From: Fabrea salina
Taxonomy: Eukaryota > Ciliophora > Heterotrichea > Heterotrichida > Fabreidae
Direction of reading: 5' to 3'
Assembly (NCBI GenBank): GCA_022984795.1
Contig: JALIHJ010000032.1
Coordinates: forward strand, 1 to 64,000
DNA: 64,000 nt
The translations under genes and the position numbers were made by a program. Under the pieces are notes generated by a model. The model did not search any database and was not told where the DNA came from. It saw only the letters and a program-made list of their open reading frames with translations. This document shows positions 24,494 to 35,800 of this stretch, in pieces; positions within the stretch are counted from its first letter, which is position 1; each line of letters opens with the position of its first letter.

Positions 24494-25804
24494 ATGGAAC
24501 CTAGTTCTGAGATGGAAAAGAACATCGAGATGTGGAAAGTCAAGCGCCTCATCGAGAACCTAGACAAGGCTAGAGGCAACGGAACTTCCCTAATTTCACT
24601 TATCATTCCCCCCAAGGACCAGCTGCCCATGACTAACAAAATGATCACAGAAGAGTACGGGAAAGCCGCAAACATCAAGTCCCGAGTAGTGAGGAACGCT
24701 GTCCAGACAGCCCTCACTTCAGTGAAAGAGCGTCTTAAGCTCTACAACAACAAAATCCCCCCCAATGGCCTAATTATATACTGCGGGGAAGTTATGAATG
24801 AACAAGGGGACACAGAAAAAAAGTACACAATAGACATCCAGCCCTTTAAACCAATCAACACCTCCCTTTATATTTGTGACAACAAGTTCCAAACTGCACC
24901 ACTCAAAGAGCTCCTAGAAACAGACGACAAGTTCGGCTTCATCGTGATGGACGGCTCCGGGTCCCTGTTCGGAACCCTGCAGGGCAGTGCCCGCGAAATA
25001 CTTCACAAGTTCACAGTGGACCTGCCTAAAAAGCACAGACGCGGAGGACAGTCTGCTATGAGGTTTTCTCGGCTTAGACAAGAAGCCCGCCACAACTACA
25101 TACGGAAAGTAGCTGAACAAGCTGTGACGTTGTTCATAACGAACGACAAAGTAAACGTGACTGGGATTGTTTTAGCAGGCAGTGCAGAGTTCAAAAAGGA
25201 ACTCCACCAAAGCGACATGCTGGACCAGCGACTGGCAGCTAAGGTAGTTAAGATCGTGGACGTTTCTTACGGAGGAGAAAACGGCTTTACTCAAGCCATA
25301 GAACTGTCTTCTGACACACTAGCTAACGTGAAGTTTGTGCGTGAAAAACAGTTGATAGGGAAGTTCTTTGAAGAAGTAGCCCAAGACACACGCAAGTACT
25401 GCTACGGAGTGAGCGACACACTGAAGGCCTTAGAGATGGGTGCTGCAGAGACAATTATGTTGTTTGAAGACTTGAACCACACTCGTTACATTTTGAAAAA
25501 CAACGTGACGGGCTCGGAAAAAGTGGTGATTCTGACCCCTGAAGAAGCTGAAGACCAGTCCCACTTCGTGGAAAACGGAGCAGAACTCGAAACAGTAGAG
25601 AGTGCTGCACTGTCGGAGTGGATAGTTGAGAACTACCTCAACTTCGGGGCTTCCCTGGAGTTCGTGACTGACCGGAGTCCTGAAGGGTCGCAGTTCGTTA
25701 GGGGCTTTGGAGGAATAGGGGCCTTCTTAAGGTACGTCTTAGACGTGGGAGAGTTAAACGCACTGGAAGAAGACATTGACGAAGATTGGGATGATTTCAT
25801 GTAA
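24494..25804 (+). CDS. ETF1: Translation release factor eRF1
   Basis: The 436-aa factor reads stop codons in the ribosome and triggers release. The start is ATG 24494; upstream codons in frame have no supported ATG. Key sites are KAANIKS at 57-63 (TASNIKS in most eukaryotes), YICDNKF at 126-132 (the intact YxCxxxF stop-reading motif), GTS at 30-32, and the catalytic GGQ at 184-186 within [10 protein letters not shown]. The acidic C terminus ([11 protein letters not shown]) binds eRF3. NIKS and YxCxxxF are kept as in standard-code organisms, while T58 and S60 (human numbers) are changed to K and A. This fits the use of all three stops seen here. It lies 82 bp after PheRS, another translation gene. 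Confidence 0.97.
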   Translation: MEPSSEMEKNIEMWKVKRLIENLDKARGNGTSLISLIIPPKDQLPMTNKMITEEYGKAANIKSRVVRNAVQTALTSVKERLKLYNNKIPPNGLIIYCGEVMNEQGDTEKKYTIDIQPFKPINTSLYICDNKFQTAPLKELLETDDKFGFIVMDGSGSLFGTLQGSAREILHKFTVDLPKKHRRGGQSAMRFSRLRQEARHNYIRKVAEQAVTLFITNDKVNVTGIVLAGSAEFKKELHQSDMLDQRLAAKVVKIVDVSYGGENGFTQAIELSSDTLANVKFVREKQLIGKFFEEVAQDTRKYCYGVSDTLKALEMGAAETIMLFEDLNHTRYILKNNVTGSEKVVILTPEEAEDQSHFVENGAELETVESAALSEWIVENYLNFGASLEFVTDRSPEGSQFVRGFGGIGAFLRYVLDVGELNALEEDIDEDWDDFM

Positions 25805-25829
25805 TCCTATAATTAACCCTAATCGTAAA

Positions 25830-28800
25830 ATGGAACTAACAGAACTGCTTGAAAAGATCGAAAGTGAACTCAAGTCAGGAACTCACCGGTTCCCCCTAAG
25901 CTACACCCAGAAAGCTGATTACTTGTTTTACATGTACGAGTGCGTGTGCAGAGTTCCCAAGCAAGAAATTGAATCTCTGCAGCAAAGAATTGAAGTCGCA
26001 GTAGTAACTATTGCCAGTCAGGGGTGCACTGCGCCAGTCAGGCGTTTGGCCAAAAAGGTAATGATGAAGACCCTCCAAGAAGGAAGGGCTTCTAGGCGTT
26101 CCGAAAACGTAAATGAGTTCATGAAAATAGCAGCAAATCACAAGTTCTGCGTCTCTGCTAGGTGCACAGCCCTTGACGTGGTAGCTGGAGTCATCACTCA
26201 GTTCAAGACTCTGCCTGCAGCCGAAGAGTTGCTGGAACTCAACAAAAAAGCTTTGAAAAGCAACGAAAAAACCATTAAAGTTTTTTCAGTGAAGGCACTT
26301 GAAGCACTTTTGAGTGCAAAGTCCCTCAGCAACTCTTTGGTGCAGGAAGCTCTTAGGTTCCTTTTGAAGACACTCCACGAAAAGGAACCTGAAGTAAGTG
26401 CTAAGGGCTCAAAAGCTCTTTTAGAACTAGTGAAGAACTTTCCAGAGAGTGCAGTGGCTTGCTTCGAGGCCTTAGTGCAGGGGTGCGTGAAGGGTTTTGA
26501 GAAGTTAGGAGAAACCAACTTAGTTGAAGTGCTAGCTTTGACTTTAAGTGTCCACTTAGACCCAAGTCAGCCCCTGAAGAGCTCAAGGAAGTCCTTTGAA
26601 GACCCTCCTAAAAACGTAGTGGAAGTGCTGACTTGCATGAAGAGTTACTTCAATAAACAAACTTCGCACAACTGCAGAACAGGAATAGTTTTGTGCTTAG
26701 AAAGAGTGTTTGCAAGCCACCTTAGAAAAGAACTAGTCCACGTTAGCGACACAAAAATCTTTTTGGATGCTTTAATGAACTTTCCTAGGAAAGGCTCTGC
26801 AAACGACTTAGAAAACTGGAGAGTGAGTGAACTAGTTTCTTGGCTTGTAACTAAATGCGTCAGCACTTACTTGTCTGACTCTCAAGCCAACAAAGTCGTT
26901 GAGTACACCGTCAACAAACTCTCCACACTCAAGCCCCTAGTGCACGACTCAGGAGTAGTTGAAGTGGACCCTTCTGTGAGGAAGTCCACTGAACCCAAAG
27001 TCGAAATCCAAGTGTCTATTTTGCTCAGGTGCTTTTCGGCAGCGATGTACCGAGTCATTCCTGAGCAAGTGCTTTCACAGTACTCCGAAAGCCTTTACAA
27101 GCCCTTTCTTTCTTTGTTGTCTTCTGCAAAGCACGCCAAGTACACTTCCAGAGCACTAGTCATTCTTTCTGAGAGGTACTCGAGTGTCTTGTTCAACTTG
27201 CTCTCAATGCTTTTAACTTACACTTCAATAGCCCACGCTGAACTAGCAGGCTTGAAGTCTGAACCTGGAGAGAACTACCAAGAAGCAGTCAACTCACTTG
27301 AAGGGACTTGTCTGGGGTTTGCGAGTTTGATAAAAACTTTAAGAACTTCCTGCCGAGGAGTTCCTCCGGACATCTCCAACGTGGCTTTCAACACGGTGAA
27401 GGGGATGATCTCAGGGGAGTACCAAGGAGAAGTTATTGACGAAGGAAGTATATTCAAGGACTCCGGAGTTGCTTTTAAGATTGAAACTTCTATAAGAAAG
27501 TGCGGGTGGATGATAGTTGAAGGACTGGTTACACTAGGACCGAGTTGGGTGGGAGCGCACTTAACTACCTTGTTTTACCTCTGGAAACTGCCCTTTGGCC
27601 GGAAGGCCTGTTTCGTCGAGAACGAATTGGGCAACCAAAAGATCACCCAAGAACTGCTGCACAAAAAAGCAGCTGTAAGTGGTTTGCTGGCTTTCCTCAG
27701 GTTCAACCAGTCACTTTTGAACCCCCACATTCTGAAAGTACTCATAGCCTTTTTGGGCAACGCACTGGAGTTCGTTTACCCCAGCAAAAACTCCTCAGCC
27801 CGGAAGGCTATTTTTGAAGAAAACTCCAACCCTTCCGAGCTTGTAGTGTTTAAAAACAAACTTTACGAGTGCCTGCAGTTAGTGCCTTTTGAGTACCTGT
27901 GCCTCAAGAGTTCAGTTATTCTGCAGTGCTTGTGTGGAGACATCGTCAGTGAAAAAACACTGGTGGTTCCCGACATCTACGAAGAGTGGCTTAGTTCTGA
28001 AGACAACTACTTAGTTAAGCGCAAAAGGTTCCACCCCCTTTACGAACTCAGTGCTACCAAGTTCCAAGAACACCTAGCAGACAACTGGCTCAGCAAACCA
28101 GTAGCTGCTCACTGGGAAGCCCAAGTGACCAGGGGGTTTGTTCAGGAACAAATGCTTAAAGACGCACTTGAGTTGTTTTCTGAAATCTTTATGAGTTCCA
28201 GTTTCAACATAGTTAACCGGAAGAAGCTGTTTGGCTACCTTTCCCAGCACCTTGCCTCTACTATAAGAGTCAAAGAAAGCAGTGCCTTTAAAATGACTAA
28301 GGTTTCAATGATCTTGCTAGCTACTTTGGGAGTGCTGCGCCGACTGTCTTTGGACCGAGTCATCATAACTGACTTGGAACTAGTAGGAACTATCCGGCAA
28401 ATGCTTGACTCTGCAGAAACAGTTCCCTACCCACTAGTTAAAAGACTTTTTTCAGAAGCAACAATATACCTCTGCAAGGTTATGTCTGACCCCCAGTACA
28501 TTCCAGTGTTTATAAAGGAACTAGAACACAGAGTGATCATTTCAGAACAGGACTCCTCAGTGAAGAGTGGAATAGTTATGCTCATAGGGTGCATGTACAA
28601 GCACTTTGAGACTTCAGTTATAGAAAAGAACGAACTAACTCTAGGCCACATTATCCAAAGCATTGCAAGGGACCCGCTTGCAGGGGGCTGGGGAATGCAC
28701 GTGATGTACAAAATCTACTCACTGCACGGACCTAAACTCAACCAAGTGCTCAAAGCCACGTTCCCTATGGGCTTTTACCATTTCTGCAACGACTACAAAA

Positions 28801-31142
28801 CTGAATTTACCTTTTCAGAAACCATGATACAACTTTGCTCCAAGTACTTGCAGATGAACCCTTTGAGTGAGGACTCCTTGTACCGGAGGTGCAAACTAGT
28901 GTGGGAAGACCTGTTTGAGTTAAGTGACTCTGCTCTTGCGTGTGCTGCCCAAATGGCCTTTAACCGAGTTAAGGTCAACTTAAAGGAGTGCATGAGGATT
29001 GCTTGGAGTGGACTTCCTGGAAAGGAGTCCATTGAGTTTTTGGAGCAGTGCTTGGACCTAGGTTACAAACTAGAGACTCTAGAACAGGTTTCGCCTTACG
29101 AACTTTTGAGGATGCATGACGTTTACTCAGAGGACCCAGAAGTTGCACTTTGCAAACTTAGGGAACTCACTAAGAGACTAGTGGTTGTAGCAGCCAGTGA
29201 AGACTTAGAGAGTTGTTGGAAAATGCTTAAGTCTTCTCTGACTGCCACAGAAGAAGTAGAAGAGTCTGAACTTGGACTCTCTGCTTTAGACAAAAAGCTG
29301 GAAAATAGCCCTAAGGAGTACAGCTACACGTTTACCTTGTTCACTAAAGAGTTTATTTTAGAACTAGTAGAACTTACTTTGCAGTTCAAAGACAAAATGC
29401 AAAGTCACTTAGAAGAACTAGTTTCGTTTGCGTGCAACATGTGCACTAGTGACTACGAAAACTTCAAAAAGCTAGGACTGGGCTTGTTCAAAAAGGTGTA
29501 TCTGGCCTTCAGCCAGCTAAAAGACCAAGAAGAACCAGACAAACTCCTTTTAGAAATCTACGAGGCCCAAAGCAGTGCTATGCTCAGAGAGTGTCTGAGT
29601 TCTCCAAGCATTGAAGTCTGCATTTTAGCACACAACACAGTTTTGAGTTTTTTGCTGATTCCAGGCACAAGTGACTTGTCAGTTGTTTCTAAACTAGTCA
29701 ACCCAGTACTGGCAGTGCTTCCCCAACAACCTTTTGTGCCTTCTATTGAAGGCTACTCCTACCAAGCAACTTCCAAACTCTACTACTCGGCTTTGCTGAC
29801 TTTGGCCAAACTGATGCTTGGGAGTTCTTTTAAAGAAGTACTTATGAGCCACTCAGAAACTCTGAACTCCCACTTCAAAGCTTTAGTTACTGACTTGGGA
29901 GTGATCTTTACCCAGCCTAAATACTTACTTAAAGAACACAACTTCATGCTGGGTTACCAAATACTTGAACAAGACCACCCCCAAATGGGCAACATAGACA
30001 TTTTCATTTTGGCCCTTGCACACCAAAACCAAGACATCAGAATGATTCTGGCTTTTTGTTACTCGTTTTTGTTCCTGCCTTACAGTGCTGGCAGGGAGTC
30101 CCACGAGTTCCAGTCCCAACAAGAAATTGACTTGTTTTTAGACAGGAGACTCAACTTACTCCGAGCTCTGGACCTTCTGCTGCCCCAACTCGAAGACCAA
30201 ACTTGCATTGCTGAGATTTTGGAAGGACTTATGTTGTGTGCTGAGGTGCCTCTCTCAACTCACAAAGCTTTGGTTTTGAGGTGTTGTCGTCACTTGTCTA
30301 AGCTGGACTTGAAACAAGTCGAGGCTATTGAACAGTTCGTCATTGAAAACATCCAACAACACCCTGAACTACTTGAGGAATGTATTGCTACTTGGGGTTT
30401 CTGCGTCCAGAAGTACCTAGAGTTTGCTTTTTGTGAAGTTTTGGATGAAAAAGTCAACTCAGAGAGTTACGTAGGCCCTGTTGTGAGGTTCTTTGACTAC
30501 TGTGTAGACAGAAAGGACTCTGTTGAGTGGCTAGAAAGCTGTTGGGAGTCTTGCGGGGACAAAGTGTTTAAGTTCAGACTAACTCAAAGAGTTCTAGCTA
30601 AGTGGGTAGCAAATGGCAAGTTGCAGTACGCCTTGGACTTTTTAGGCACCAAAAAGGAAAAGGACCTAGTTAAACTTGGCTACATAGTTAAAGTGCTGGG
30701 AGAAGTGATTACTGAGTTCTCAGACAACTCAGCCGAGGTCCTTCGAAGACTGCCTGAGTCTGGACCCTTACTGAGGGCTTTGCTGCAGTACGCTCTCAAA
30801 GTATTTGAAGCAGAAACCCCCTCTGCAAACTGCCAGTCTGAAGCCCTGAAGTTACTTTTGTTTGTTTTCAAAACCCAAAAAGACAAAGACACCGCTTTAG
30901 AAAGTATCTTCCCAATGCTGTTGTCGGTTTACTCAACCAACACTGACTTAGCCATCGTCAAGTCGGTGTCCAAAGCTTTGCACTACCTGGCTAGTTGTTG
31001 TCCTCAAACCTTCAAACACCTAGTGCAGCAAATGCCTCCTCAAGAAAAGAAATTTTTGGAAAACCAACTCCTGAGTTCCCAAACACTCCAAACTCCCCAG
31101 CAACCTTCTATTACTCTCCAGTTTAAGTTAAGGCGGCCATAA
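25830..31142 (+). CDS. HEATR5: HEATR5/Laa1-like HEAT-repeat protein
   Basis: The 1770-aa protein is alpha-helical HEAT repeats throughout, without a membrane span or catalytic motif. Several stretches follow HEATR5 (yeast Laa1, plant SWEETIE) in order: the start with a helical stalk, GWMIVEGLVTLGPSWVGAHL with TTLFYLWKLPF, NPHILKVLIAFLGNALEFV, and a later SVKSGIVMLIGCMYKHFE plus GHIIQSIARDPLAGGWGMHV. HEATR5 proteins work with AP-1 and dynein on endosome-Golgi traffic. The length is near human HEATR5B (2071). The start at ATG 25830 (AATCGTAAA before it) is 25 bp after eRF1. No introns are needed. The family call comes from comparing remembered sequence and could be wrong for another long HEAT protein. 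Confidence 0.72.
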   Translation: MELTELLEKIESELKSGTHRFPLSYTQKADYLFYMYECVCRVPKQEIESLQQRIEVAVVTIASQGCTAPVRRLAKKVMMKTLQEGRASRRSENVNEFMKIAANHKFCVSARCTALDVVAGVITQFKTLPAAEELLELNKKALKSNEKTIKVFSVKALEALLSAKSLSNSLVQEALRFLLKTLHEKEPEVSAKGSKALLELVKNFPESAVACFEALVQGCVKGFEKLGETNLVEVLALTLSVHLDPSQPLKSSRKSFEDPPKNVVEVLTCMKSYFNKQTSHNCRTGIVLCLERVFASHLRKELVHVSDTKIFLDALMNFPRKGSANDLENWRVSELVSWLVTKCVSTYLSDSQANKVVEYTVNKLSTLKPLVHDSGVVEVDPSVRKSTEPKVEIQVSILLRCFSAAMYRVIPEQVLSQYSESLYKPFLSLLSSAKHAKYTSRALVILSERYSSVLFNLLSMLLTYTSIAHAELAGLKSEPGENYQEAVNSLEGTCLGFASLIKTLRTSCRGVPPDISNVAFNTVKGMISGEYQGEVIDEGSIFKDSGVAFKIETSIRKCGWMIVEGLVTLGPSWVGAHLTTLFYLWKLPFGRKACFVENELGNQKITQELLHKKAAVSGLLAFLRFNQSLLNPHILKVLIAFLGNALEFVYPSKNSSARKAIFEENSNPSELVVFKNKLYECLQLVPFEYLCLKSSVILQCLCGDIVSEKTLVVPDIYEEWLSSEDNYLVKRKRFHPLYELSATKFQEHLADNWLSKPVAAHWEAQVTRGFVQEQMLKDALELFSEIFMSSSFNIVNRKKLFGYLSQHLASTIRVKESSAFKMTKVSMILLATLGVLRRLSLDRVIITDLELVGTIRQMLDSAETVPYPLVKRLFSEATIYLCKVMSDPQYIPVFIKELEHRVIISEQDSSVKSGIVMLIGCMYKHFETSVIEKNELTLGHIIQSIARDPLAGGWGMHVMYKIYSLHGPKLNQVLKATFPMGFYHFCNDYKTEFTFSETMIQLCSKYLQMNPLSEDSLYRRCKLVWEDLFELSDSALACAAQMAFNRVKVNLKECMRIAWSGLPGKESIEFLEQCLDLGYKLETLEQVSPYELLRMHDVYSEDPEVALCKLRELTKRLVVVAASEDLESCWKMLKSSLTATEEVEESELGLSALDKKLENSPKEYSYTFTLFTKEFILELVELTLQFKDKMQSHLEELVSFACNMCTSDYENFKKLGLGLFKKVYLAFSQLKDQEEPDKLLLEIYEAQSSAMLRECLSSPSIEVCILAHNTVLSFLLIPGTSDLSVVSKLVNPVLAVLPQQPFVPSIEGYSYQATSKLYYSALLTLAKLMLGSSFKEVLMSHSETLNSHFKALVTDLGVIFTQPKYLLKEHNFMLGYQILEQDHPQMGNIDIFILALAHQNQDIRMILAFCYSFLFLPYSAGRESHEFQSQQEIDLFLDRRLNLLRALDLLLPQLEDQTCIAEILEGLMLCAEVPLSTHKALVLRCCRHLSKLDLKQVEAIEQFVIENIQQHPELLEECIATWGFCVQKYLEFAFCEVLDEKVNSESYVGPVVRFFDYCVDRKDSVEWLESCWESCGDKVFKFRLTQRVLAKWVANGKLQYALDFLGTKKEKDLVKLGYIVKVLGEVITEFSDNSAEVLRRLPESGPLLRALLQYALKVFEAETPSANCQSEALKLLLFVFKTQKDKDTALESIFPMLLSVYSTNTDLAIVKSVSKALHYLASCCPQTFKHLVQQMPPQEKKFLENQLLSSQTLQTPQQPSITLQFKLRRP

Positions 31143-31148
31143 TGTTAT

Positions 31149-32813
31149 TTACATCATACTGAGTTCTTTTTGCATAGTTGCAATTCTTTTGCGCACAGTT
31201 TCTTCTTTGTGCACTTGGTCCTTTTTAGAAAATATTTTTACAAGTTTAAGGTCGTGGTAAATTTGGTTCTTAAGGTCCTTTTGGTACTCTGAAGGGTTCT
31301 TTTCGAGTTTCTGCAAAACTCTGTGTTTGAGTTGCTTGGTGCTTTCGAGGGAACTTTCCAGTAACTGGTCAGAGGAGTCTTCTGCCCTGACCATTTGGAC
31401 CATTTCTGTAAGGGCTCTTTCGTGCTGGTCTAGCACTGAAAGGGACTTGAGGTTGTCAGAGTGGCTGGGGTCTCTGAGTTCCTGTGTGGTTAGTCCAGGT
31501 ATGTACAAACTAAGTGTTTCCTCTGAGTTTTGAGTCAGTAAAGGGCTTTTGAAAGGGTGAACCAGGGGTTCTACAAAGTGGACTTTGTCACTGACTTCTG
31601 TGAACTGGGGAACTTCTAAAGCACTTCTAATTGTGAGCTGGAGTTTAAACTTCACTTTGCACTTTTGGAAAGCAAAAGTGGTTTGGACTTGGTTTTTGTT
31701 TGAAAAACCACTTAATGCAAGACTGCTGGTTTCGATAGTTTTGTTTTTGCGCAGTTTGTGTTTTTGGACAACTTCCAGAACTAAGTTCTTTAGAGTTAAA
31801 CTTTGAACAGACTTTAACTCGAAGGTTTGAGTTGTTGTTTCTTTTAGCTGGAATTCTAGTTTGGGGTTCTCTTCTAGTTTTGCTAGAATTAAATAGTCTC
31901 CGGAGACCAGCAAGGGCTCCAGCTTTACTTGGAGTTCGTTACTTCTAAGGGACTCCTCAACTATAGGCTGTTTGCGTTTTATGGATTTGGTAACTATTTC
32001 AGGAGGAATTTGCCAGGGGTTTTTAGTTGCTGTTTCAAGTTCCTGAATGCGTTTGGTGTGTTCCTGAATCTGTTGGGAGTACTGCTGGGCGGACTCTTCG
32101 TCAGAGCTTGTGCAGGCAAGACTCCACTCTTTTATTTGTGTGTTGCAGAACTCAATCAGTTCCAGTAACTTTTGTTGGCGTTGGGTTTCCTTGACTCCTG
32201 TTAAGTCTTCAGGACTTAGTTCTTTGAAGGTTAGGGTGGACTGTTTGCCTGTTTGGGTTTCTTCTAAGGCTTGCTGGAGTTGGCTAATTCTTTTCCTCAG
32301 ACGTTGGGTGTTTTTGCGGAGGCCTAAGTTGATTAAGTAGGCCAAAGCGTTTTTGGACTCAGACAGCAACTCAAGGATTCTGAAGTACTCTGGACCAGCA
32401 AAAGCTAAGTTGGAGTTGCTAGGTTGTTGTCTAGGTGGAGAGTGGTCTTGTTCCATGTCGTTGTCTTCTAGTTCCTTTTGCATGATTTTGATGTGTTTGC
32501 GTAGTTTGTCAGACAGGTCCTTGCTGACTCTTGAAGAGAGTTCTTTGTACTCTTGGATTTTGCTTTTGATGTTGTTTAAGTAGTCTTCTTCAGACAACAC
32601 TTCTGACTTTAAGTTGGACCTGAGAAGCCGTATGCTGAGTTCGAGTTTGTGCACTAGTTGGAGATTTCTGAGTTTGTAAGCTTCTTCTTTTTCGTACTGA
32701 AGAACCCTTCCACTCACTATACTGTCAAGTTCAAAGTCCTTGAGGGAACTGGGTTGTGACTTTTTGGTGGCAGAGTCAGTGAATTCTCTGTTGAAAGCTA
32801 GTCTTTTTGCCAT
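31149..32813 (-). CDS. Coiled-coil protein of unknown family, 554 aa
   Basis: About 40% of this 554-aa protein is coiled coil (about 35-125, 170-200, 220-270 and a C-terminal stretch from about 470). A central part (about 295-440) looks like beta-strands: LLVSGDYLILAKLEENPK, FQLKETTTQTFELKSVQ, FQKCKVKFKLQLTIRS. It might be a C2-like domain, but I cannot confirm it. There is no membrane span. Its ATG lies only 3 bp beyond the stop codon of the polycystin-like gene on the same strand. Such tight order suggests shared expression, though a structural role with the channel is speculation. Confidence 0.7.
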   Translation of the reverse strand: MAKRLAFNREFTDSATKKSQPSSLKDFELDSIVSGRVLQYEKEEAYKLRNLQLVHKLELSIRLLRSNLKSEVLSEEDYLNNIKSKIQEYKELSSRVSKDLSDKLRKHIKIMQKELEDNDMEQDHSPPRQQPSNSNLAFAGPEYFRILELLSESKNALAYLINLGLRKNTQRLRKRISQLQQALEETQTGKQSTLTFKELSPEDLTGVKETQRQQKLLELIEFCNTQIKEWSLACTSSDEESAQQYSQQIQEHTKRIQELETATKNPWQIPPEIVTKSIKRKQPIVEESLRSNELQVKLEPLLVSGDYLILAKLEENPKLEFQLKETTTQTFELKSVQSLTLKNLVLEVVQKHKLRKNKTIETSSLALSGFSNKNQVQTTFAFQKCKVKFKLQLTIRSALEVPQFTEVSDKVHFVEPLVHPFKSPLLTQNSEETLSLYIPGLTTQELRDPSHSDNLKSLSVLDQHERALTEMVQMVRAEDSSDQLLESSLESTKQLKHRVLQKLEKNPSEYQKDLKNQIYHDLKLVKIFSKKDQVHKEETVRKRIATMQKELSMM

Positions 32814-32816
32814 TTA

Positions 32817-35800
32817 TTACTTATCTAACTTCCTTTCAAGTTCCATGACTCTGCGTTTGAGTTTTTTCTGGTGTTCTTGTGCACTTGAAATACTTTCTTT
32901 TAGGTAAGACTTGTACTCTTCCAGTCCGGAAATGTCACTGTTTGCTCCTTGGAGTCGTTGCTCGTTGCCTGTGTTGGCAGAAACTTCTGCTTGGTAACTG
33001 CAGAGTTCTGAAAGTTTGTCGTAAAGTTTGGAGTCAACTAGCTTCGAAAGCAGTTCGTCAGCTTCGTCCAAACTGAACACGTTTAGTTTCCTTTCAGTAA
33101 GGATCATGTAAGAGAGCATGTCAGCTTCCACTGAGTCAGGTTCGTTTATGTACAGGTTGAGTTTTGACTTGTCTTCAACTGAGAGTGTAACCCAGAGCAT
33201 AAGTCTGGTGTCTTTCAGGAGTTCTTTGTGGCTGAGAGCTAGTTTTATGGGTTCTTTGCTTTTGCGAATGGCTTTGCTGACTTTTGAAGAGTCCTGGAGT
33301 ACCTGGTGCATTATTTTGAGTTTCGACTCGTGAGTTTGGGAACTCCAGAAAGAACGTTGTTCCTGGGAGTTCCACTCAAGGGCTTCTGGGTTTAACTTTT
33401 CTTTGCTGAAAGTAGTTGAGTTCCACAAAGCTACTCTTTCTGAGTCGTCTAGTCGCTCTTTGCCAATCCACATGGACAACTGGTGCTCTCTAGAAGTGAC
33501 TTCCCACAACTTTTGTTGTTTCGGAGACAAAGAAGCTTCGTCTGGCATTTCGCCTCCAGTTTGAATAGCTCTGTTGCGCTCGCAAATAAGGTAGTTGGAG
33601 TGGCCAATAGATAGTTGCTTCCATATGCGGAGCTTTTCAAGGGGAGGCTCTGAAACCCAGATTTCTTCTGGAAGAAAACAAACTTCTTCGACTCTGGCTG
33701 GAGTCACTAACTGGAAGTCTTCTTGGCCAAGTCCTCTTTTGAAGTTAGGCAAGTAGAGGTCTCCACTGCTGTTTTCAAACAGGGTTTTTTCAAGTACTTT
33801 CATCCAAGACACAGCTGAGTAATCGAAGTTTTTGATTTTTTGGACTTCGAAGTCCTCGACTTCCAGTTTTGGTTGGGGTTCTTTGTGCAAACCTGCACTG
33901 AGTAATTCCGAGTGCTCTTCAAAGCTTTGGTTTTCGTAGAGTTTTTCTTTTTTCTCCAGTTTGCATTTGATCACATGCAAGATCTTTCCAAAAAACCCTT
34001 TGCGCATGAGCTGTTCACGGGCTTCTTGAGCACTTTTGGAGTTTTCTCCTTCTAAGTCCTCTTCTTCTTTGATGTTTTCAAAGTGAGCCCCAACAATAGC
34101 TATGAACATGTTCAGCAAAATCAAGTTAAAAAGTATCATAAAAGTCACAAAGAACACAGACCCCAGAACTTGGTCAGCCAGTTCGATGTTTTCTCTATCG
34201 TACTCGCCAAGCAGCATGTTGTAGCAAGCTACTAACGAATCTGAAACTGTTAAGAACTTAGAGTCGTAGTGTCCCAAAAGCAAGTAACCCATTAGTGCGT
34301 AAGCAAACAAAACAATCATAAACATTGCAATGAAAAACAGTATGTCTAGTTTGGCTGACTCCAAAATGTCAGTTAAAAGAGAAAGCTTTTTGGAGAACTT
34401 GAAGAACTGCAGTTGTCTCAAAAAGATAATCAGGCAGTTGTAAGCTGCTATGCTCCGCAGACTGATTAGGGTCCTGTTTGTCAACTCGAACTCCCCAATG
34501 TAAGCAGAACCCTCAGCAGGCAGTTCAAAGTTCCTTGTAAACTCCGAAGTCATCAACTGAATGATGTAAACAACCATTATGAACGACAAAGCAATAGAAA
34601 TGCTGTCTAGGATATTAAAAGGGTCTTTTTGCAAGTACCCCAAAACTGACCTGATGAACTGCCAGACAAGCAGCACAAGTTTCCTCACAAAGGCTTTTAA
34701 GTGCTTTCCCAAAAAGCCCACTATGGCACCACAGCCTTTGGACTCCTCAGAAGCCCCGTTAAACTTTTTCAGCAGTTGCTTGACTAGTTTGCGCTTTTTT
34801 TCTTTTTCCTGACGTTCCTGGTCCAAAGCACGCCAAACCCCCCACCACTCCCTGAGTTCCATAAAGCAGTAGTAGAAAGTAAACCCTACAAACAGCAGCT
34901 CAAACACAGCCCTGATGGTGCTGTTCTGGTAAATGTCTAGTTCTACAGTGTAGGAGTGAAAGGCAGTGTCTAGTTGTCCTGAACTCCAGTTGTCAAAAGT
35001 AAGGTAGTTGTAGGTGTACAGGTTTAGGTTGGGGTTGTACCACACCCACTCCAAAGCAAGTACTTTTCCGTACTTGTCAAGGATTCTGTCTTCTTCAAGC
35101 TGGTTAATCAACTCAGTGTGGTCTTCTCCTTTTTTGAAAGTAAACACAAACCCACCTTGTTGCTGGAAAGTTTCAGTGGTTCCAGAGGGGACGTAGGGGT
35201 AGGTTTCGTTACTTGCAGAACCCACGAACTCTTTAGAGGAGTACTCACTGACCCAGGGATCTACCCAGAAGTCAATGACTTCCTTAGAAAAAGGGTTGTT
35301 GTTGCCTTGGAAGTCGATTCTCCTCAAAGTTGCCCTAGCTAAGACCTCGCCCAAATAGTGGTTTTGGGAGAAAACTACTTCTTGTTCTAGCAGTGGAACG
35401 AAAACGTCTCTTAAGTACTCATAAGCCCTTCGGTCGTTGTTGACGTTTTGGAGCTTTATTTGAGAACCGTAGTAAGTCATGTAGGGTTCTTCTACTGCTT
35501 GGTGGGCTACTTCAAACAGCTTAAAGGAGTCACCTATTCTGAGACGCATAAGGGCTACTGTGATGGCAACTAGAATGAAACAAAGGTAAATAATCATTTC
35601 TTTCACAAGTCCAAAGTTGTAGTCTACGTCGTTCTCTGAGATTTGGTTGTGGATTTTAGTTTTTAGTTTTTCTTCTTCGATTTTTTGAATGCAGTTTTTG
35701 AGTTTGGCCATGTACTGTTCCCGAGTGAGCAACTTGGAGGACTCCCTTTGGGAAATCTGCCCAATGTTGTACTTAGTGACTTCAGCTATGTTTTGTTTGC

